Shown one piece after another: positions 26,046 to 39,938 of a DNA stretch of 64,000 bases. The stretch spans positions 118,970 to 182,969 of the forward strand of contig JAZAQT010000880.1 of NCBI GenBank assembly GCA_036417435.1. Reading direction: 5' to 3'. Numbering within the stretch: the first letter of the stretch is position 1; each line of letters opens with the position of its first letter. This DNA comes from Inia geoffrensis (taxonomy: Eukaryota > Chordata > Mammalia > Artiodactyla > Iniidae). The position numbers and the translations under genes are program-made. A model generated the notes under the pieces. The model saw nothing but the letters and a program-made list of their open reading frames with translations, searched no databases and was not told the origin of the DNA.

Positions 26046-27782
26046 TTATTTTTATAAGGGGATTTAGCTTATGTACACTGCTGTGTGTATGCTGCTGTAC
26101 ACAAATGATTTCCTTATGGAGACCTATAAATGTATGGGTTTTAATTTTCTTCATAGTCAGGTATATTCCTCGGTTTTGAACACGGGGTGCTGAGTCCATG
26201 TGGTTGAGCGAGGAGGAGGTCTTGTCTAATATATATTTGGCTTATGGAATGGTATCTGTCCTAATATCAACCTCTGGTTTTATGCAGCCTCCCCACTCTC
26301 CTTTCCCCTTAAGCAAGCATCAGTTTCTTTTGTAAATGTGAGACTCTGTTGTGTTTTGTAATGCAGTTCACGTGTAGCCGTGTTTACGTTCCCGGTATTC
26401 GTGATACCTTATGATGTTTCTTTTTCTGTGTGACTTATTTCACTTAGAATCATCGTAACTAAATCCACTCATTATGCTGCTACTGGTCTGTTGCCATTGA
26501 TTTCATTGTTGAGTGATATTCCATTGTAGGGATGTACCACAACTTTTATATCCATTTTTCTCTTTCTGGGCTATTGAAGTTGTACCATAGTCAAGGTTCC
26601 CGTAAAGAGAGCAGCCCCAAACTTTGGTGTGGCTGTGTCTTTTTCATTTAAATTTTCCGAATCTATGGCACCATAAGTTGAAGTGCCCTAGGCTCTATAG
26701 CTTGGTTTTGTCTTTGTTCCAGCAAACACCCTCCACTTCTCCAGAGTGGCTGTTGGCAATTTACATCCCGCCCATCAGCATAACAAGGCTCCCGGTTCTC
26801 CATGGCCTGTCCTGCCTCTCTGGATTTTACACTTTTTTTCGGACGGCCCTTTTGATCGGTGGGAAGTGAGAGTTGCTTGTAGTGCGGATTTCCATTGCAG
26901 GCTTGCTTGGTTGGCCAAAAAGGGCGTATGAGTTTTTTCCTGAATATATTCAGGAAAAAACGCATACGCCCTTTTTGGCCAAGTGCATCACTGTCGAACT
27001 GCTGCTTCTTTTCCTACGCTTTCAGAGCAATTCTTATCTACCCCCCGATATCTGTTTTCTGCAATTCTGCGTCGCGTTCAAGTCCTCCTCACAGCCTTCC
27101 TTCAATAAATTTTTGGATGATAGGGGTCATTTGAAACTCTGCAGGATTGTGAGTTACAGTGCCAGGAATCTCCTTTTCTCAACTCACTTTCTTGTGAGCT
27201 GACCGCAAACCCGAAGAATTGCTTCAGGCCCTAATCTCGTTCCGGCATGGCACGCTGAGCCTTTGATGAACTCTTCTTCCTGTAGGGAAATCAGAGTTCA
27301 ATGTGCCCGTCCAAACACATCGAGTTAGCCGCTCATTGGTTCTCCTTAATCCTGATCATCTTCTACCGAAATTGCAAAGTGTGCGAAACAAGAGGTCAAA
27401 GGCACTGACTCTCCAAGTGGGGAGAATGTTAATATCGCCTCTGGAGCGGCGAACTCGAGTCCCAGGGTTCGAAAATGGCGATGAGTTTTAGAAATTTTGC
27501 CTGATCATTTCGTGGACCATATTCTGGGTTTTCCATGCATATTTTAGCTGAAGGATAAATCCCTTAAACGTGGAGATTTGGGACCCGTGGAATGGGAACC
27601 ATGCACCATTGCCTCAAAGGGTCTGCATTCCCTCACCAATAGCATCAGCCCCAAGTGTCCAGCCTTATCTCTCCCACAGCTGTGGATGTAGAGGTGGTAA
27701 ATCCAAGATTCCACACAAGCCCTGAAGGACTTATTTAAGAATTTCTCTCTATTTCACAGTCCTTGTGTTTTCTTCTTCAAAT
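26046..27782. repeat. Satellite monomer 16 (core, related to 18)
   Basis: Palindrome at 26911-26982 with one left-arm mismatch ('gtatgagttt'). Shares 'ggctctatagcttgg', 'cagcaaacaccctcc' and 'tgctgcttcttttcc' with monomer 18, 3,474 bp away. Confidence 0.93.
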
Positions 27783-29519
27783 TTATTTTTATAAGGGGAT
27801 TTAGCTTATGTACACTGCTCTGTGTATGCTGCTGTACACAAATGATTTTCTTATGGAGACCTATAAATGTATGGGTTTTAATTTTCTTCATAGTCAGGTA
27901 TATTCTTCGGTTTTGAACACGGGGTGCTGAGTCCATGTGGTTGAGCGAGGAGGAGGTCTTGTCTAATATATATTTGGCTTATGGAATGGTATCTGTCCTA
28001 ATATCAACCTCTGGTTTTATGCAGCCTCCCCACTCTCCTTTCCCCTTAAGCAAGCATCAGTTTCTTTTGTAAATGTGAGACTCTGTTGTGTTTTGTAATG
28101 CAGTTCACGCATAGCCGTGTTTACGTTCCCGGTATTCGTGATACCTTATGATGTTTCTTTTTCTGTGTGACTTATTTCACTTAGAATCATCGTAACTAAA
28201 TCCACTCATTATGCTGCTACTGGTCTGTTGCCATTGATTTCATTGTTGAGTGATATTCCATTGTAGGGATGTACCACAACTTTTATATCCATTTTTCTCT
28301 TTCTGGGCTATTGAAGTTGTACCATAGTCAAGGTTCCTGTAAAGAGAGCAGCCCCAAACTTTGGTGTGGCTCTGTCTTTTTCATTTAAATTTTCCGAATC
28401 TATGGCACCATAAGTGGAAGTGCCCTAGGCTCTCTAGCTTGGTTTTCTCTTTGTTCCAGGAAACACCATCCACTTCTCCAGAGTGGCTGTTGGCAATTTA
28501 CATCCCGCCCATCAGCATAACAAGGCTGCCGGTTCTCCATGGCCTGTCCTGCCTCTCTGGATTTTACACTTTTTTTCGGAGGGCCCTTTTGATTGGTGGG
28601 AAGTGAGAGTTGCTTGTAGTGCGGATTTCCATTGCAGGCTTGCTTGGTTGGCCAAACAGGGCGTATGCGTTTTTTCCTGAATATATTCAGGAAAAAACGC
28701 ATACGGCCTTTTTGGCCAAGTGCATCACTGTCGATCTGCTGCCTCTTTTCCTACGCTTTCAGAGCAATCCTTATCTACCCCCCGATATCTGTTTTCTGCA
28801 ATTCTGCGTCGCGTTCAAGTCCTCCTCACAGCCTTCCTTCAATAAATTTTTGGATGATAGGGGTCATTTGGAACTCTGCAGGATTGTGAGTTACAGTGTC
28901 AGAAATCTCCTTTTCTCAACTCGCTTTCTTGTGAGCTGACCGCAAACCCGAAGAATTGCTTCAGGCCCTAATCTCGTTCCGGCATGGCACGCTGAGCCTT
29001 TGGTGAACTCTTCTTCCTGTAGGGAAATCAGAGTTCAATGTGCCCGTCCAAACACATCGAGTTAGCCGCTCATTGGTTCTCCTTATTCCTGATCATCTTC
29101 TACCGAAATTGCAAAGTGTGCGAAAAAAGAGGTCAAAGGCACTGACTCTCCAAGTGGGGAGAATGTTAATATGGCCTCTGGAGCGGCGAACTTGAGTCCC
29201 AGGTTTCGAAAATGGCGATGAGTTTTAGAAACTTTGCCTGATCACTTCGTGGACCATATTCTGGGTTTTCCATGCATATTTTAGCTGAAGGATAAATCCC
29301 TTAAACGTGGAGATTTGGGACCCGTGGAATGGGAACCATGCACCATTACCTCAAAGGGTCTGCATTCCCTCACCAATAGCATCAGCCCCAAGTGTCCAGC
29401 CTTATCTCTCCCACAGCTGTGGATGTAGAGGTGGTAAATCCAAGATTCCACACAAGCCCTGAAGGACTTATTTAAGAATTTCTCTCTATTTCACAGTCCT
29501 TGTGTTTTATTCTTCAAAT
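27783..29519. repeat. Satellite monomer 17 (core, class with 20/22/24)
   Basis: Palindrome at 28648-28719 with a left 'aaacagg' and a right 'acggcc' variant. Shares 'gattggtggg', 'gtcgatctgc' and 'gcaatccttatc' with monomers 20, 22 and 24. Confidence 0.93.
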
Positions 29520-31256
29520 TTATTTTTATAAGGGGATTTAGCTTATGTACACTGCTGTGTGTATGCTGCTGTACACAAATGATTTTCTTATGGAGACCTA
29601 TAAATGTATGGGTTTTAATTTTCTTCATAGTCAGGTATATTCCTCGGTTTTGAACACAGGGTGCTGAGTCCATGTGGTTGAGCGAGGAGGAGGTCTTGTC
29701 TAATATATATTTGGCTTATGGAATGCTATCTGTCCTAATATCAACCTCTGGTTTTATGCAGCCTCCCCACTCTCCTTTCCCCTTAAGCAAGCATCAGTTT
29801 CTTTTGTAAATGTGAGACTCTGTTGTGTTTTGTAATGCAGTTCACACGTAGCCATGTTTACGTTCCCGGTATTCGTGATACCTTATGATGTTTCTTTTTC
29901 TGTGTGACTTATTTCACTTAGAATCATCGTAACTAAATCCACTCATTATGCTGCTACTGGTCTGTTGCCATTGATTTCATTGTTGAGTGATATTCCATTG
30001 TAGGGATGTACCACAACTTTTACATCCATTTTTCTCTTTCTGGGCTATTGAAGTTGTACCATAGTCAAGGTTCCCGTAAAGAGAGCAGCCCCAAACTTTG
30101 GTGTGGCTGTGTCTTTTTCATTTAAATTTTCCGAATCTATGGCACCATAAGTGGAAGTGCCCTAGGCTCTATAGCTTGGTTTTGTCTTTGTTCCAGCAAA
30201 CACCCTCCACTTCTCCAGAGTGGCTGTTGGCAATTTACATCCCGCCCATCAGCATAACAAGGCTCCCGGTTCTCCATGGCCTGTCCTGCCTCTCTGGATT
30301 TTACACTTTTTTTCGGAGGGCCCTTTTGATCGGTGGGAAGTGAGAGTTGCTTGTAGTGCGGATTTCCATTGCAGGCTTGCTTGGTTGGCCAAAAAGGGCG
30401 TATGCGTTTTTTCCTGAATATATTCAGGAAAAAACGCATACGCCCTTTTTGGCCAAGTGCATCACTGTCGAACTGCTGCTTCTTTTCCTACGCTTTCAGA
30501 GCAATTCTTATCTACCCCCCGATATCTGTTTTCTGCAATTCTGCGTCGCGTTCAAGTCCTCCTCACAGCCTTCCTTCAATAAATTTTTGGATGATAGGGG
30601 TCATTTGAAACTCTGCAGGATTGTGAGTTACAGTGCCAGGAATCTCCTTTTCTCAACTCACTTTCTTGTGAGCTGACCGCAAACCCGAAGAATTGCTTCA
30701 GGCCCTAATCTCGTTCCGGCATGGCACGCTGAGCCTTTGATGAACTCTTCTTCCTGTAGGGAAATCAGAGTTCAGTGTGCCCGTCCAAACACTTCGAGTT
30801 AGCCGCTCATTGGTTCTCCTTATTCCTGATCATCTTCTACCGAAATTGCAAAGTGTGCGAAACAAGAGGTCAAAGGCACTGACTCTCCAAGTGGGGAGAA
30901 TGTTAATATTGCCTCTGGAGCGGCGAACTCGAGTCCCAGGGTTCGAAAATGGCGATGAGTTTTAGAAACTTTGCCTGATCACTTCGTGGACCATATTCTG
31001 GGTTTTCCATGCATATTTTAGCTGAAGGATAAATCCCTTAAACGTGGAGATTTGGGACCCGTGGAATGGGAACCATGCACCATTACCTCAAAGGGTCTGC
31101 ATTCCCTCACCAATAGCATCAGCCCCAGGTGTCCAGCCTTATCTCTCCCACAGCTGTGGATGTAGAGGTGGTAAATCCAAGATTCCACACAAGCCCTGAA
31201 GGACTTATTTAAGAATTTCTCTCTATTTCACAGTCCTTGTGTTTTCTTTTTCAAAT
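29520..31256. repeat. Satellite monomer 18 (core, related to 16)
   Basis: Perfect palindrome at 30385-30456. Shares the variants listed for monomer 16. Confidence 0.93.
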
Positions 31257-32992
31257 TTATTTTTATAAGGGGATTTAGCTTATGTACACTGCTGTGTGTA
31301 TGCTGCTGTACACAAATGATTTTCTTATGGAGCCCTATAAATGTATGGGTTTTAATTTTCTTCATAGTCAGGTATATTCCTCGGTTTTGAACACGGGGTG
31401 CTGAGTCCATGTGGTTGAGCGAGGAGGAGGTCTTGTCTAATATATATTTGGCATATGGAATGGTATCTGTCCTAATATCAACCTCTGGTTTTATGCAGCC
31501 TCCCCACTCTCCTTTCCCCTTAAGCAAGCATCAGTTTCTTTTGTAAATGTGAGACTCTGTTGTGTTTTGTAATGCAGTTCACGCGTAGCCGTGTTTACGT
31601 TCCCGGTATTCGTGATACCTCATGATGTTTCGTTTTCTGTGTGACTTATTTCACTTAGAATCATCATAACTAAATCCACTCATTATGCTGCTACTGGTCT
31701 GTTGCCATTGATTTCATTGTTGAGTGATATTCCATTGTAGGGATGTACCACAACTTTTATATCCATTTTTCTCTTTCTGGGCTATTGAAGTTGTACCATA
31801 GTCAAGGTTCCCGTAAAGAGAGCAGCCCCAAACTTTGGTGTGGCTGTGTCTTTTTCATTTAAATTTTCCGAATCTATGGCACCATAAGTGGAAGTGCCCT
31901 AGGCTCTCTAGCTTGGTTTTCTCTTTGTTCCAGGAAACACCATCCACTTCTCCAGAGTGGCTGTTGGCAATTTACATCCCGCCCATCAGCATAACAAGGC
32001 TGCCGGTTCTCCATGGCCTGTCCTGCCTCTCTGGATTTTACACTTTTTTTCGGAGGGCCCTTTTGATCGGTGGGAAGTGAGAGTTGCTTGTAGTGCGGAT
32101 TTCCATTGCAGACTTGCTTGGTTGGCCAAAAAGTGCGTATGCTTTTTTTCCTGAACATATTCAGGAAAAAACGCATACGCCCTTTTTGGCCAAGTGCATC
32201 ACTGTCGAACTGCTGCCTCTTTTCCTACGCTTTCAGAGCAATTCTTATCTACCCCCCGATATCTGTTTTCTGAAATTCTGCGTCGCGTTCAAGTCCTCCT
32301 CACAGCCTTCCTTCAATAAATTTTTGGATGATAGGGGTCATTTGGAACTCTGCAGGATTGTGAGTTACAGTGCCAGAAATCTCCTTTACACAACTCGCTT
32401 TCTTGTGAGCTGACCGCAAACCCGAAGAATTGCTTGAGGCCCTAATCTCGTTCCGGCATGGCACGCTGAGCCTTTGGTGAACTCTTCTTCCCGTAGGGAA
32501 ATCAGAGTTCAATGTGCCCGTCCAAACACATCGAGATAGCCGCTCATTGGTTCTCCTTTTCCTGATCATCTTCTACCGAAATTGCAAAGTGTGCGAAACA
32601 AGAGGTCAAAGGCACTGACTCTCCAAGTGGGGAGAATGTTAATATCGCCTCTGGAGCGGCGAACTCGAGTTCCAGGGTTCGAAAATGGCGATGAGTTTTA
32701 GAAACTTTGCCTGATCATTTCGTGGACCATATTCTGGGTTTTCCATGCATATTTTAGCTGAAGGATAAATCCCTTAAACGTGGAGATTTGGTACCCGTGG
32801 AATGGGAACCATGCACCATTGCCTCAAAGGGTCTGCATTCCCTCACCAATAGCATCAGCCCCAAGTGTCCAGCCTTATCTCTCCCACAGCTGTGGATGTA
32901 GAGGTGGTAAATCCAAGATTCCACACAAGCCCTGAAGGACTTATTTAAGAATTTCTCTCTATTTCAAAGTCCTTGTGTTTTCTTTTTCAAAG
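31257..32992. repeat. Satellite monomer 19 (core; dimer copy 1, first half)
   Basis: Palindrome at 32122-32193 with left-arm changes ('agtgcg', 'atgcttttttt') and a central mismatch. Repeated almost unchanged as monomer 21. Confidence 0.93.
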
Positions 32993-34729
32993 TTATTTTT
33001 ATAAGGGGATTTAGCTTATGTACACTGCTCTGTGTATGCTGCTGTACACAAATGATTTTCTTATGGAGACCTATAAATGTATGGGTTTTAATTTTCTTCA
33101 TAGTCAGGTATATTCTTCGGTTTTGAACACGGGGTGCTGAGTCCATGTGGTTGAGCGAGGAGGAGGTCTTGTCTAATATATATTTGGCTTATGGAATGGT
33201 ATCTGTCCTAATATCAACCTCTGGTTTTATGCAGCCTCCCCACTCTCCTTTCCCCTTAAGCAAGCATCAGTTTCTTTTGTAAATGTGAGACTCTGTTGTG
33301 TTTTGTAATGCAGTTCACGCGTAGCCGTGTTTACGTTCCCGGTATTCGTGATACCTTATGATGTTTCTTTTTCTGTGTGACTTATTTCACTTAGAATCAT
33401 CGTAACTAAATCCACTCATTATGCTGCTACTGGTCTGTTGCCATTGATTTCATTGTTGAGTGATATTCCATTGTAGGGATGTACCACAACTTTTATATCC
33501 ATTTTTCTCTTTCTGGGCTATTGAAGTTGTACCATAGTCAAGGTTCCTGTAAAGAGAGCAGCCCCAAACTTTGGTGTGGCTGTGTCTTTTTCATTTAAAT
33601 TTTCCGAATCTATGGCACCATAAGTGGAAGTGCCCTAGGCTCTCTAGCTTGGTTTTCTCTTTGTTCCAGGAAACACCATTCACTTCTCCAGAGTGGCTGT
33701 TGGCAATTTACATCCCGCCCATCAGCATAACAAGGCTGCCGGTTCTCCATGGCCTGTAATGCCTCTCTGGATTTTACACTTTTTTTCGGAGGGCCCTTTT
33801 GATTGGTGGGAAGTGAGAGTTGCTTGTAGTGCGGATTTCCATTGCAGGCTTGCTTGGTTGGCCAAAAAGGGCGTATGCGTTTTTTCCTGAATATATTCAG
33901 GAAAAAACGCATACGGCCTTTTTGGCCAAGTGCATCACTGTCGATCTGCTGCCTCTTTTCCTACGCTTTCAGAGCAATCCTTATCTACCCCCCGATATCT
34001 GTTTTCTGCAATTCTGCGTCGCGTTCAAGTCCTCCTCACAGCCTTCCTTCAATAAATTTTTGGATGATAGGGGTCATTTGGAACTCTGCAGGATTGTGAG
34101 TTACAGTGCCAGAAATCTCCTTTTCTCAACTCGCTTTCTTGTGAGCTGACCGCAAACCCGAAGAATTGCTTCAGGCCCTAATCTCGTTCCGGCATGGCAC
34201 GCTGAGCCTTTGGTGAACTCTTCTTCCTGTAGGGAAATCAGAGTTCAATGTGCCCGTCCAAACACATCGAGTTAGCCGCTCATTGGTTCTCCTTATTCCT
34301 GATCATCTTCTACCGAAATTGCAAAGTGTGCGAAACAAGAGGTCAAAGGCACTGACTCTCCAAGTGGGGAGAATGTTAATATGGCCTCTGGAGCGGCGAA
34401 CTTGAGTCCCAGGTTTCGAAAATGGCGATGAGTTTTAGAAACTTTGCCTGATCACTTCGTGGACCATATTCTGGGTTTTCCATGCATATTTTAGCTGAAG
34501 GATAAATCCCTTAAACGTGGAGATTTGGGACCCGTGGAATGGGAACCATGCACCATTACCTCAAAGGGTCTGCATTCCCTCACCAATAGCATCAGCCCCA
34601 AGTGTCCAGCCTTATCTCTCCCACAGCTGTGGATGTAGAGGTGGTAAATCCAAGATTCCACACAAGCCCTGAAGGACTTATTTAAGAATTTCTCTCTATT
34701 TCACAGTCCTTGTGTTTTCTTCTTCAAAT
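32993..34729. repeat. Satellite monomer 20 (core; dimer copy 1, second half)
   Basis: Palindrome at 33858-33929 with the right-arm 'acggcc' variant. Distinctive 'ggcctgtaatgcc' and 'caggtttcgaaa' recur in monomer 22. Confidence 0.93.
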
Positions 34730-36465
34730 TTATTTTTATAAGGGGATTTAGCTTATGTACACTGCTGTGTGTATGCTGCTGTACACAAATGATTTTCTTA
34801 TGGAGCCCTATAAATGTATGGGTTTTAATTTTCTTCATAGTCAGGTATATTCCTCGGTTTTGAACACGGGGTGCTGAGTCCATGTGGTTGAGCGAGGAGG
34901 AGGTCTTGTCTAATATATATTTGGCATATGGAATGGTATCTGTCCTAATATCAACCTCTGGTTTTATGCAGCCTCCCCACTCTCCTTTCCCCTTAAGCAA
35001 GCATCAGTTTCTTTTGTAAATGTGAGACTCTGTTGTGTTTTGTAATGCAGTTCACGCGTAGCCGTGTTTACGTTCCCGGTATTCGTGATACCTCATGATG
35101 TTTCGTTTTCTGTGTGACTTATTTCACTTAGAATCATCATAACTAAATCCACTCATTATGCTGCTACTGGTCTGTTGCCATTGATTTCATTGTTGAGTGA
35201 TATTCCATTGTAGGGATGTACCACAACTTTTATATCCATTTTTCTCTTTCTGGGCTATTGAAGTTGTACCATAGTCAAGGTTCCCGTAAAGAGAGCAGCC
35301 CCAAACTTTGGTGTGGCTGTGTCTTTTTCATTTAAATTTTCCGAATCTATGGCACCATAAGTGGAAGTGCCCTAGGCTCTCTAGCTTGGTTTTCTCTTTG
35401 TTCCAGGAAACACCATCCACTTCTCCAGAGTGGCTGTTGGCAATTTACATCCCGCCCATCAGCATAACAAGGCTGCCGGTTCTCCATGGCCTGTCCTGCC
35501 TCTCTGGATTTTACACTTTTTTTCGGAGGGCCCTTTTGATCGGTGGGAAGTGAGAGTTGCTTGTAGTGCGGATTTCCATTGCAGACTTGCTTGGTTGGCC
35601 AAAAAGTGCGTATGCTTTTTTTCCTGAACATATTCAGGAAAAAACGCATACGCCCTTTTTGGCCAAGTGCATCACTGTCGAACTGCTGCCTCTTTTCCTA
35701 CGCTTTCAGAGCAATTCTTATCTACCCCCCGATATCTGTTTTCTGAAATTCTGCGTCGCGTTCAAGTCCTCCTCACAGCCTTCCTTCAATAAATTTTTGG
35801 ATGATAGGGGTCATTTGGAACTCTGCAGGATTGTGAGTTACAGTGCCAGAAATCTCCTTTACACAACTCGCTTTCTTGTGAGCTGACCGCAAACCCGAAG
35901 AATTGCTTGAGGCCCTAATCTCGTTCCGGCATGGCACGCTGAGCCTTTGGTGAACTCTTCTTCCCGTAGGGAAATCAGAGTTCAATGTGCCCGTCCAAAC
36001 ACATCGAGATAGCCGCTCATTGGTTCTCCTTTTCCTGATCATCTTCTACCGAAATTGCAAAGTGTGCGAAACAAGAGGTCAAAGGCACTGACTCTCCAAG
36101 TGGGGAGAATGTTAATATCGCCTCTGGAGCGGCGAACTCGAGTTCCAGGGTTCGAAAATGGCGATGAGTTTTAGAAACTTTGCCTGATCATTTCGTGGAC
36201 CATATTCTGGGTTTTCCATGCATATTTTAGCTGAAGGATAAATCCCTTAAACGTGGAGATTTGGTACCCGTGGAATGGGAACCATGCACCATTGCCTCAA
36301 AGGGTCTGCATTCCCTCACCAATAGCATCAGCCCCAAGTGTCCAGCCTTATCTCTCCCACAGCTGTGGATGTAGAGGTGGTAAATCCAAGATTCCACACA
36401 AGCCCTGAAGGACTTATTTAAGAATTTCTCTCTATTTCAAAGTCCTTGTGTTTTCTTTTTCAAAG
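34730..36465. repeat. Satellite monomer 21 (core; dimer copy 2, first half)
   Basis: Palindrome at 35595-35666. Matches monomer 19 at every distinctive position I compared, including 'ctcctttacacaactcg' and 'ttcccgtaggg'. Confidence 0.93.
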
Positions 36466-38202
36466 TTATTTTTATAAGGGGATTTAGCTTATGTACACTG
36501 CTCTGTGTATGCTGCTGTACACAAATGATTTTCTTATGGAGACCTATAAATGTATGGGTTTTAATTTTCTTCATAGTCAGGTATATTCTTCGGTTTTGAA
36601 CACGGGGTGCTGAGTCCATGTGGTTGAGCGAGGAGGAGGTCTTGTCTAATATATATTTGGCTTATGGAATGGTATCTGTCCTAATATCAACCTCTGGTTT
36701 TATGCAGCCTCCCCACTCTCCTTTCCCCTTAAGCAAGCATCAGTTTCTTTTGTAAATGTGAGACTCTGTTGTGTTTTGTAATGCAGTTCACGCGTAGCCG
36801 TGTTTACGTTCCCGGTATTCGTGATACCTTATGATGTTTCTTTTTCTGTGTGACTTATTTCACTTAGAATCATCGTAACTAAATCCACTCATTATGCTGC
36901 TACTGGTCTGTTGCCATTGATTTCATTGTTGAGTGATATTCCATTGTAGGGATGTACCACAACTTTTATATCCATTTTTCTCTTTCTGGGCTATTGAAGT
37001 TGTACCATAGTCAAGGTTCCTGTAAAGAGAGCAGCCCCAAACTTTGGTGTGGCTGTGTCTTTTTCATTTAAATTTTCCGAATCTATGGCACCATAAGTGG
37101 AAGTGCCCTAGGCTCTCTAGCTTGGTTTTCTCTTTGTTCCAGGAAACACCATTCACTTCTCCAGAGTGGCTGTTGGCAATTTACATCCCGCCCATCAGCA
37201 TAACAAGGCTGCCGGTTCTCCATGGCCTGTAATGCCTCTCTGGATTTTACACTTTTTTTCGGAGGGCCCTTTTGATTGGTGGGAAGTGAGAGTTGCTTGT
37301 AGTGCGGATTTCCATTGCAGGCTTGCTTGGTTGGCCAAAAAGGGCGTATGCGTTTTTTCCTGAATATATTCAGGAAAAAACGCATACGGCCTTTTTGGCC
37401 AAGTGCATCACTGTCGATCTGCTGCCTCTTTTCCTACGCTTTCAGAGCAATCCTTATCTACCCCCCGATATCTGTTTTCTGCAATTCTGCGTCGCGTTCA
37501 AGTCCTCCTCACAGCCTTCCTTCAATAAATTTTTGGATGATAGGGGTCATTTGGAACTCTGCAGGATTGTGAGTTACAGTGCCAGAAATCTCCTTTTCTC
37601 AACTCGCTTTCTTGTGAGCTGACCGCAAACCCGAAGAATTGCTTCAGGCCCTAATCTCGTTCCGGCATGGCACGCTGAGCCTTTGGTGAACTCTTCTTCC
37701 TGTAGGGAAATCAGAGTTCAATGTGCCCGTCCAAACACATCGAGTTAGCCGCTCATTGGTTCTCCTTATTCCTGATCATCTTCTACCGAAATTGCAAAGT
37801 GTGCGAAACAAGAGGTCAAAGGCACTGACTCTCCAAGTGGGGAGAATGTTAATATGGCCTCTGGAGCGGCGAACTTGAGTCCCAGGTTTCGAAAATGGCG
37901 ATGAGTTTTAGAAACTTTGCCTGATCACTTCGTGGACCATATTCTGGGTTTTCCATGCATATTTTAGCTGAAGGATAAATCCCTTAAACGTGGAGATTTG
38001 GGACCCGTGGAATGGGAACCATGCACCATTACCTCAAAGGGTCTGCATTCCCTCACCAATAGCATCAGCCCCAAGTGTCCAGCCTTATCTCTCCCACAGC
38101 TGTGGATGTAGAGGTGGTAAATCCAAGATTCCACACAAGCCCTGAAGGACTTATTTAAGAATTTCTCTCTATTTCACAGTCCTTGTGTTTTCTTCTTCAA
38201 AT
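36466..38202. repeat. Satellite monomer 22 (core; dimer copy 2, second half)
   Basis: Palindrome at 37331-37402 with the right-arm 'acggcc' variant. Matches monomer 20 at all distinctive positions compared. Confidence 0.93.
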
Positions 38203-39938
38203 TTATTTTTATAAGGGGATTTAGCTTATGTACACTGCTGTGTGTATGCTGCTGTACACAAATGATTTTCTTATGGAGACCTATAAATGTATGGGTTTTA
38301 ATTTTCTTCATAGTCAGGTATATTCCTCGGTTTTGAACACGGGGTGCTGAGTCCATGTGGTTGAGCGAGGAGGAGGTCTTGTCTAATATATATTTGGCTT
38401 ATGGAATGGTATCTGTCCTAATATCAACCTCTGGTTTTATGCAGCCTCCCCACTCTCCTTTCCCCTTAAGCAAGCATCAGTTTCTTTTGTAAATGTGAGA
38501 CTCTGTTGTGTTTTGTAATGCAGTTCACACGTAGCCGTGTTTACGTTCCCGGTATTCGTGATACCTTATGATGTTTCTTTTTCTGTGTGACTTATTTCAC
38601 TTAGAATCATCGTAACTAAATCCACTCATTATGCAGCTACTGGTCTGTTGCCATTGATTTCATTGTTGAGTGATATTCCATTGTAGGGATGTACCACAAC
38701 TTTTATATCCATTTTTCTCTTTCTGGGCTATTGAAGTTGTACCATAGTCAAGGTTCCCGTAAAGAGAGCAGCCCCAAACTTTGGTGTGGCTGTGCCTTTT
38801 TCATTTAAATTTTCCGAATCTATGGCACCATAAGTGGAAGTGCCCTAGGCTCTGTAGCTTGGTTTTCTCTTTGTTCCAGGAAACACCATCCACTTCTCCA
38901 GAGTGGCTGTTGGCAATTTACATCCCGCCCATCAGCATAACAAGGCTGCCGGTTCTCCATGGCCTGTCCTGCCTCTCTGGATTTTACACTTTTTTTCGGA
39001 GGGCCCTTTTGATCGGTGGAAAGTGAGAGTTGCTTGTAGTGCGGATTTCCATTGCAGGCTTGCTTGGTTGGCCAAAAAGTGCGTATGCGTTTTTTCCTGA
39101 ATATATTCAGGAAAAAACTCATACGGCCTTTTGGCCAAGTGCATCACTGTCGATCTGCTGCCTCTTTTCCTACGCTTTCAGAGCAATTCTTATCTACCCC
39201 CCGATATCTGTTTTCTGCAATTCTGCGTCGCGTTCAAGTCCTCCTCACAGCCTTCCTTCAATAAATTTTTGGATGATAGGGGTCATTTGGAACTCTGCAG
39301 GATTGTGAGTTACAGTGCCAGAAATCTCCTTTTCTCAACTCGCTTTCTTGTGAGCTGACCGCAAACCCGAAAAATTGCTTCAGGCCCTAATCTCGTTCCG
39401 GCATGGCACGCTGAGCCTTTGGTGAACTCTTGTTCCTGTAGGGAAATCAGAGTTCAATATGCCCGTCCAAACACATCGAGTTAGCTGCACATTGGTTCTC
39501 CTTATTCCTGATCATCTTCTACCGAAATTTCAAAGTGTGCGAAACAAGAGGTCAAAGGCACTGACTCTCCAAGTGGGGAGAATGTTAATATCGCCTCTGG
39601 AGCGGCGAACTCGAGTCCCAGAGTTCGAAAATGGCGATGAGTTTCAGAAACTTTGCCTGATCACTTCGTGGACCATATTCTGGGTTTTCCATGCATATTT
39701 TAGCTGAAGGATAAATCCCTTAAACGTGGAGATTTGGGACCCGTGGAATGGGAACCATGCACCATTACCTCAAAGGGTCTGCATTCCCTCACCAATAGCA
39801 TCAGCCCCTAGTGTCCAGCCTTATCTCTCCCACACCTGTGGATGTAGAGGTGGTAAATCCAAGATTTCACACAAGCCCTGAAGGACTTATTTAAGAATTT
39901 CTCTCTATTTCACAGTCCTTGTGTTTTCTTTTTCAAAT
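38203..39938. repeat. Satellite monomer 23 (core)
   Basis: Palindrome at 39068-39138, one base short in the right-arm T run, with 'aaactcatacggcc' in the right arm. Left half resembles monomer 12 ('tcggtggaaag'); the right half has 'gtcgatctgc', as in monomer 20. Confidence 0.93.

Larger units (their letters stand above)
31257..38202. repeat. Recent tandem duplication of a two-monomer block (3,473 bp)
   Basis: Monomers 19+20 (from about 31,257) are repeated as 21+22 (from about 34,730) at an offset of 3,473 bp. Every distinctive variant I compared is shared, including 'ctcctttacacaactcg', 'ggcctgtaatgcc' and 'caggtttcgaaa'. The left limit lies just after a difference near 31,253 ('ctttttcaaa' against 'cttcttcaaa'). 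The right limit lies before a difference near 38,276 ('ggagac' against 'ggagcc'). Confidence 0.88.
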
